Origin: a bacterium
GTDB lineage: Bacteria > Electryoneota > RPQS01
Length of the DNA: 64,000 nucleotides
NCBI GenBank assembly: GCA_036504735.1
Contig: DASXUQ010000002.1
Coordinates: 124,001-188,000 of the forward strand
Direction: 5' to 3'
Below are positions 62,618 through 64,000 of the stretch, one piece after another. The notes below the pieces were generated by a model. That model was not told the DNA's origin, made no database searches, and saw only the letters and a list, made by a program, of their open reading frames with translations. Position 1 is the stretch's first letter, and each line of letters starts with the position of its first letter. The position numbers were made by a program, and so were the translations under genes.

Positions 62618-62623
62618 TCTTTG

Positions 62624-62681
62624 CGGAGAGGCCGGGATTCGAACCCGGGGTACCGGTTGTGCCCGCACTCACGCCTTCCAG
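62624..62681 (-). tRNA. 3' part of a tRNA-Ser(GGA) gene; 5' half missing
   Basis: Minus-strand sequence from the anticodon loop CTGGAAG through a long variable arm, the T arm CCGGGTTCGAATCCCGG and the acceptor 3' strand CCTCTCC. The matching 5' acceptor strand GGAGAGG is not found within 100 bp and the 5' anticodon stem does not pair, so the homology starts at the anticodon loop. This is the usual core of tRNA-integrated element attachment sites. CCA is not encoded. Confidence 0.8.
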
Positions 62682-62692
62682 GCTCTTCGGTT

Positions 62693-63280
62693 CTATGCCG
62701 GATCCGTGGCGCTTGCGCGTCGAAACAGCAACGCGGATGTGACAAACAGCGCGATGAACAAGGCATTCAAAATGAAGACCCCCACCATACCGGGGGGTTC
62801 ATCGAACGCAGGCCTCCAGAAAATCAGCGCAATAAGGGGAACCAACGCTTGAGCGAGTGCCGTCGCGAACAGCGCGCGCGCCATTCCACGGGGCCGAAAG
62901 CGCGCGATGAAGGCACAGATGAATCCGACGGCAGGCACGCTGACATACAGCACCGTGGGGAGTTTGCCCTCGGACCCAATGATCCCGGCAGCGGCGTTCC
63001 CCCAAATCAGCAGCAATCCGGTCGCCACCGCGATGCCTACGGCAAAACGGTAGGCCTTGCTGTCTGACAACCTTGATATCAGCACATAGGTGAGACCGCT
63101 GCCGAACAAGAGGACGCCCATGAAAACAAAATCGAAGAAGGTCCAATTCCACCCCACCCCTTCAACTCCTCCATCCCGTATCGTCAAGAGCAGGGGTATC
63201 ACTAATATGGCCGTGGTTGCGAGCGCCACATACCATAGCCGGCGGCGGATGCTGCGGCGAACGGGAGAAACAGATACCAT
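62693..63280 (-). CDS. Uncharacterised five-helix membrane protein
   Basis: 195 aa. Hydrophobic segments at about 15-32, 46-66, 78-97, 107-125, 135-153 and 165-185. N-terminus is basic (VRRSIRRR). No family assigned. Its stop lies 12 bp from the tRNA-Ser fragment, so it is the first gene on the right side of the putative attachment site. Reads away from the DUF1801 gene with 40 bp between, same strand. Confidence 0.75.
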   Translation of the reverse strand: MVSVSPVRRSIRRRLWYVALATTAILVIPLLLTIRDGGVEGVGWNWTFFDFVFMGVLLFGSGLTYVLISRLSDSKAYRFAVGIAVATGLLLIWGNAAAGIIGSEGKLPTVLYVSVPAVGFICAFIARFRPRGMARALFATALAQALVPLIALIFWRPAFDEPPGMVGVFILNALFIALFVTSALLFRRASATDPA

Positions 63281-63320
63281 TCACACCTCCGATGATCTCA
63301 ACTTTCGATCAGTTCGAGAT

Positions 63321-63737
63321 TCACTTCTTCTTCCCCGACATGTTCAGCGAGACGGCGGCACGGATGAGATTCCTGAACGCAGACTCATCCATCTTTTCTC
63401 CTTCATGGATATCTATTGCGCGGCGGGCGTTGCCTTCGAGGCTCGCGTTGAAAAGAGCCGCTGGATCACCCAGCGAAGCACCTTTGGGAAAAGTGAGCTT
63501 CACGGCTTTCTTGTACGACTCACCGGTACAGATGATCCCGTTGTGAGACCAGACCGGAACTTCCCATTTCCATTCTTCGGTGATTTCCGGATCGGCTTGT
63601 TTGATGAGTTCGCGGACATGGCGAAGCACGTCCCCGCGCCAATCCGCCAGTTCCGCGATTCTCGCGCTGATCAACTCGGAGGCTGATTTTCCGTCAGCGG
63701 TGTCAGTTTCTGTGCTTGTACGGTGCCGCTTATTCAC
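63321..63737 (-). CDS. DUF1801 (YdhG/YjbR-like) protein
   Basis: 138 aa from GTG at 63737 with AAGGAG 6 bp upstream; TTG 27 bp earlier rejected for lack of a site. DUF1801 fold: EWKWEVPVWSHNGIICTGESYKKAVKLTFPKGASLGDP, then LFNASLEGNARRAIDIHEGE. Small cytosolic protein of unknown function found widely in cargo-like settings. Confidence 0.92.
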   Translation of the reverse strand: MNKRHRTSTETDTADGKSASELISARIAELADWRGDVLRHVRELIKQADPEITEEWKWEVPVWSHNGIICTGESYKKAVKLTFPKGASLGDPAALFNASLEGNARRAIDIHEGEKMDESAFRNLIRAAVSLNMSGKKK

Positions 63738-63816
63738 GGTGCGCTCCTTGTCTCTTATTGACAAGTTCTATGGTCTATAGGCCGTCAGACTTGTAGATGA
63801 TGGCGACGCACTCCCA

Positions 63817-64000
63817 TCAAACAAGACGGCGGTAGGTTTTGCCATCCGGAGTTCGCTCGAAGAACCCGAATTCAATCAGATCCCGGCGCAGCGTGGCAAC
63901 GTCTTCAAACCGCGATTTCAGTTTCTGATTTACCTCAAGTGCGCTATAGGTCTTGTTGTTTTCGAACATTCCCGCAAGGTGCGCCAGGACAACGAGCTTC
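63817..64000 (-). CDS. DUF2087 domain protein (5' end outside window)
   Basis: 61 residues and the stop are visible. The segment KLVVLAHLAGMFENNKTYS, ALEVNQKLKSRFEDVATLRR, DLIEFGFFER matches the DUF2087 winged-helix-like fold, often fused to or next to a HTH or GNAT domain. The upstream start is beyond the right edge. Confidence 0.85.
   Translation of the reverse strand, partial: KLVVLAHLAGMFENNKTYSALEVNQKLKSRFEDVATLRRDLIEFGFFERTPDGKTYRRLV

Noticed and set aside
62520-63067. Plus-strand frames of 110 and 173 codons
   Set aside because: They translate the reverse of the tRNA-Ser fragment and the minus-strand membrane protein; the tRNA-derived peptide is a common annotation artefact.

Overview
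The window looks like chromosomal DNA from an uncultured-type bacterium of the Fibrobacteres-Chlorobi-Bacteroidetes (FCB) neighbourhood. The main reason is the many secreted proteins that end in a FlgD-like/type IX-style C-terminal sorting module (a YPNPFNP-type motif, a VYDxLGRxV-type strand and a terminal K-x-L-x-K tail). Multi-domain secreted proteases, PPC-domain proteins and BNR/SBBP propellers agree with this. No rRNA or standard phylogenetic marker is present, so the phylum is inferred and left open. Promoters are classical sigma-70 (TTGACA-N17-TATATT/TATAAT), unlike Bacteroidetes. Start codons include ATG, GTG and TTG with AGGAG-type ribosome sites.

Layout. 1-10.8 kb: three tandem paralogous giant secreted Cys-rich proteins (minus strand), the first running off the left edge, each gene with its own near-consensus promoter. 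11.4-13.6 kb: minus-strand signalling operon XRE - CheW - HDOD - CheB-like receiver. 13.9-20.9 kb: secreted subtilisin and a BNR/sialidase-like protein sharing Ig-like repeats and the same C-terminal module. 21.3-23.1 kb: GT-C glycosyltransferase behind a perfect sigma-70 promoter. 23.1-34.8 kb: second subtilisin, a KGG stress microprotein, SBBP-repeat protein, S9 peptidase, and two Ig/sorting-domain proteins. 35.1-38.7 kb: sulfide/sulfur operon MarR - SQR - DUF1641 - TusE/DsrC-like - DsrE-like. 38.9-42.6 kb: molybdopterin genes (MobA-like, MoaC-MogA fusion) and malic enzyme. 43.2-46.5 kb: CstA, a small membrane protein, a sorting-domain protein. 46.6-50.9 kb: large sorting-domain protein, DedA, signal peptidase I. 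51.1-53.7 kb: TusA - DsrE - TusA/OsmC fusion - short MetE, a compact sulfur-transfer cluster and my main candidate for an undescribed system. 53.7-61.1 kb: Ycf48-like and propeller-like secreted proteins, NAD(P)-binding protein, EttA, membrane protein. 61.1-64 kb: two small genes of possible phage type, a truncated sorting-domain remnant, the 3' part of a tRNA-Ser gene (attachment-site-like), and small cargo-type genes.

How it fits together: many genes encode exported proteins and things that serve them (signal peptidase I, a lipid-sugar-dependent glycosyltransferase, proteases). Two separate sulfur-carrier clusters suggest that sulfide or persulfide handling matters to the cell, one coupled to the quinone pool via SQR and one to methionine or thiol methyl chemistry.

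Non-coding structure is rich. Nine spacer tracts have strict 7-bp or 8-bp periodicity, most abutting stop codons; there are dispersed GGGCGGATCT-type palindromes, and near-consensus promoters and hairpin terminators at most transcription-unit ends. Functions are assigned by reading motifs only; no database search was run.
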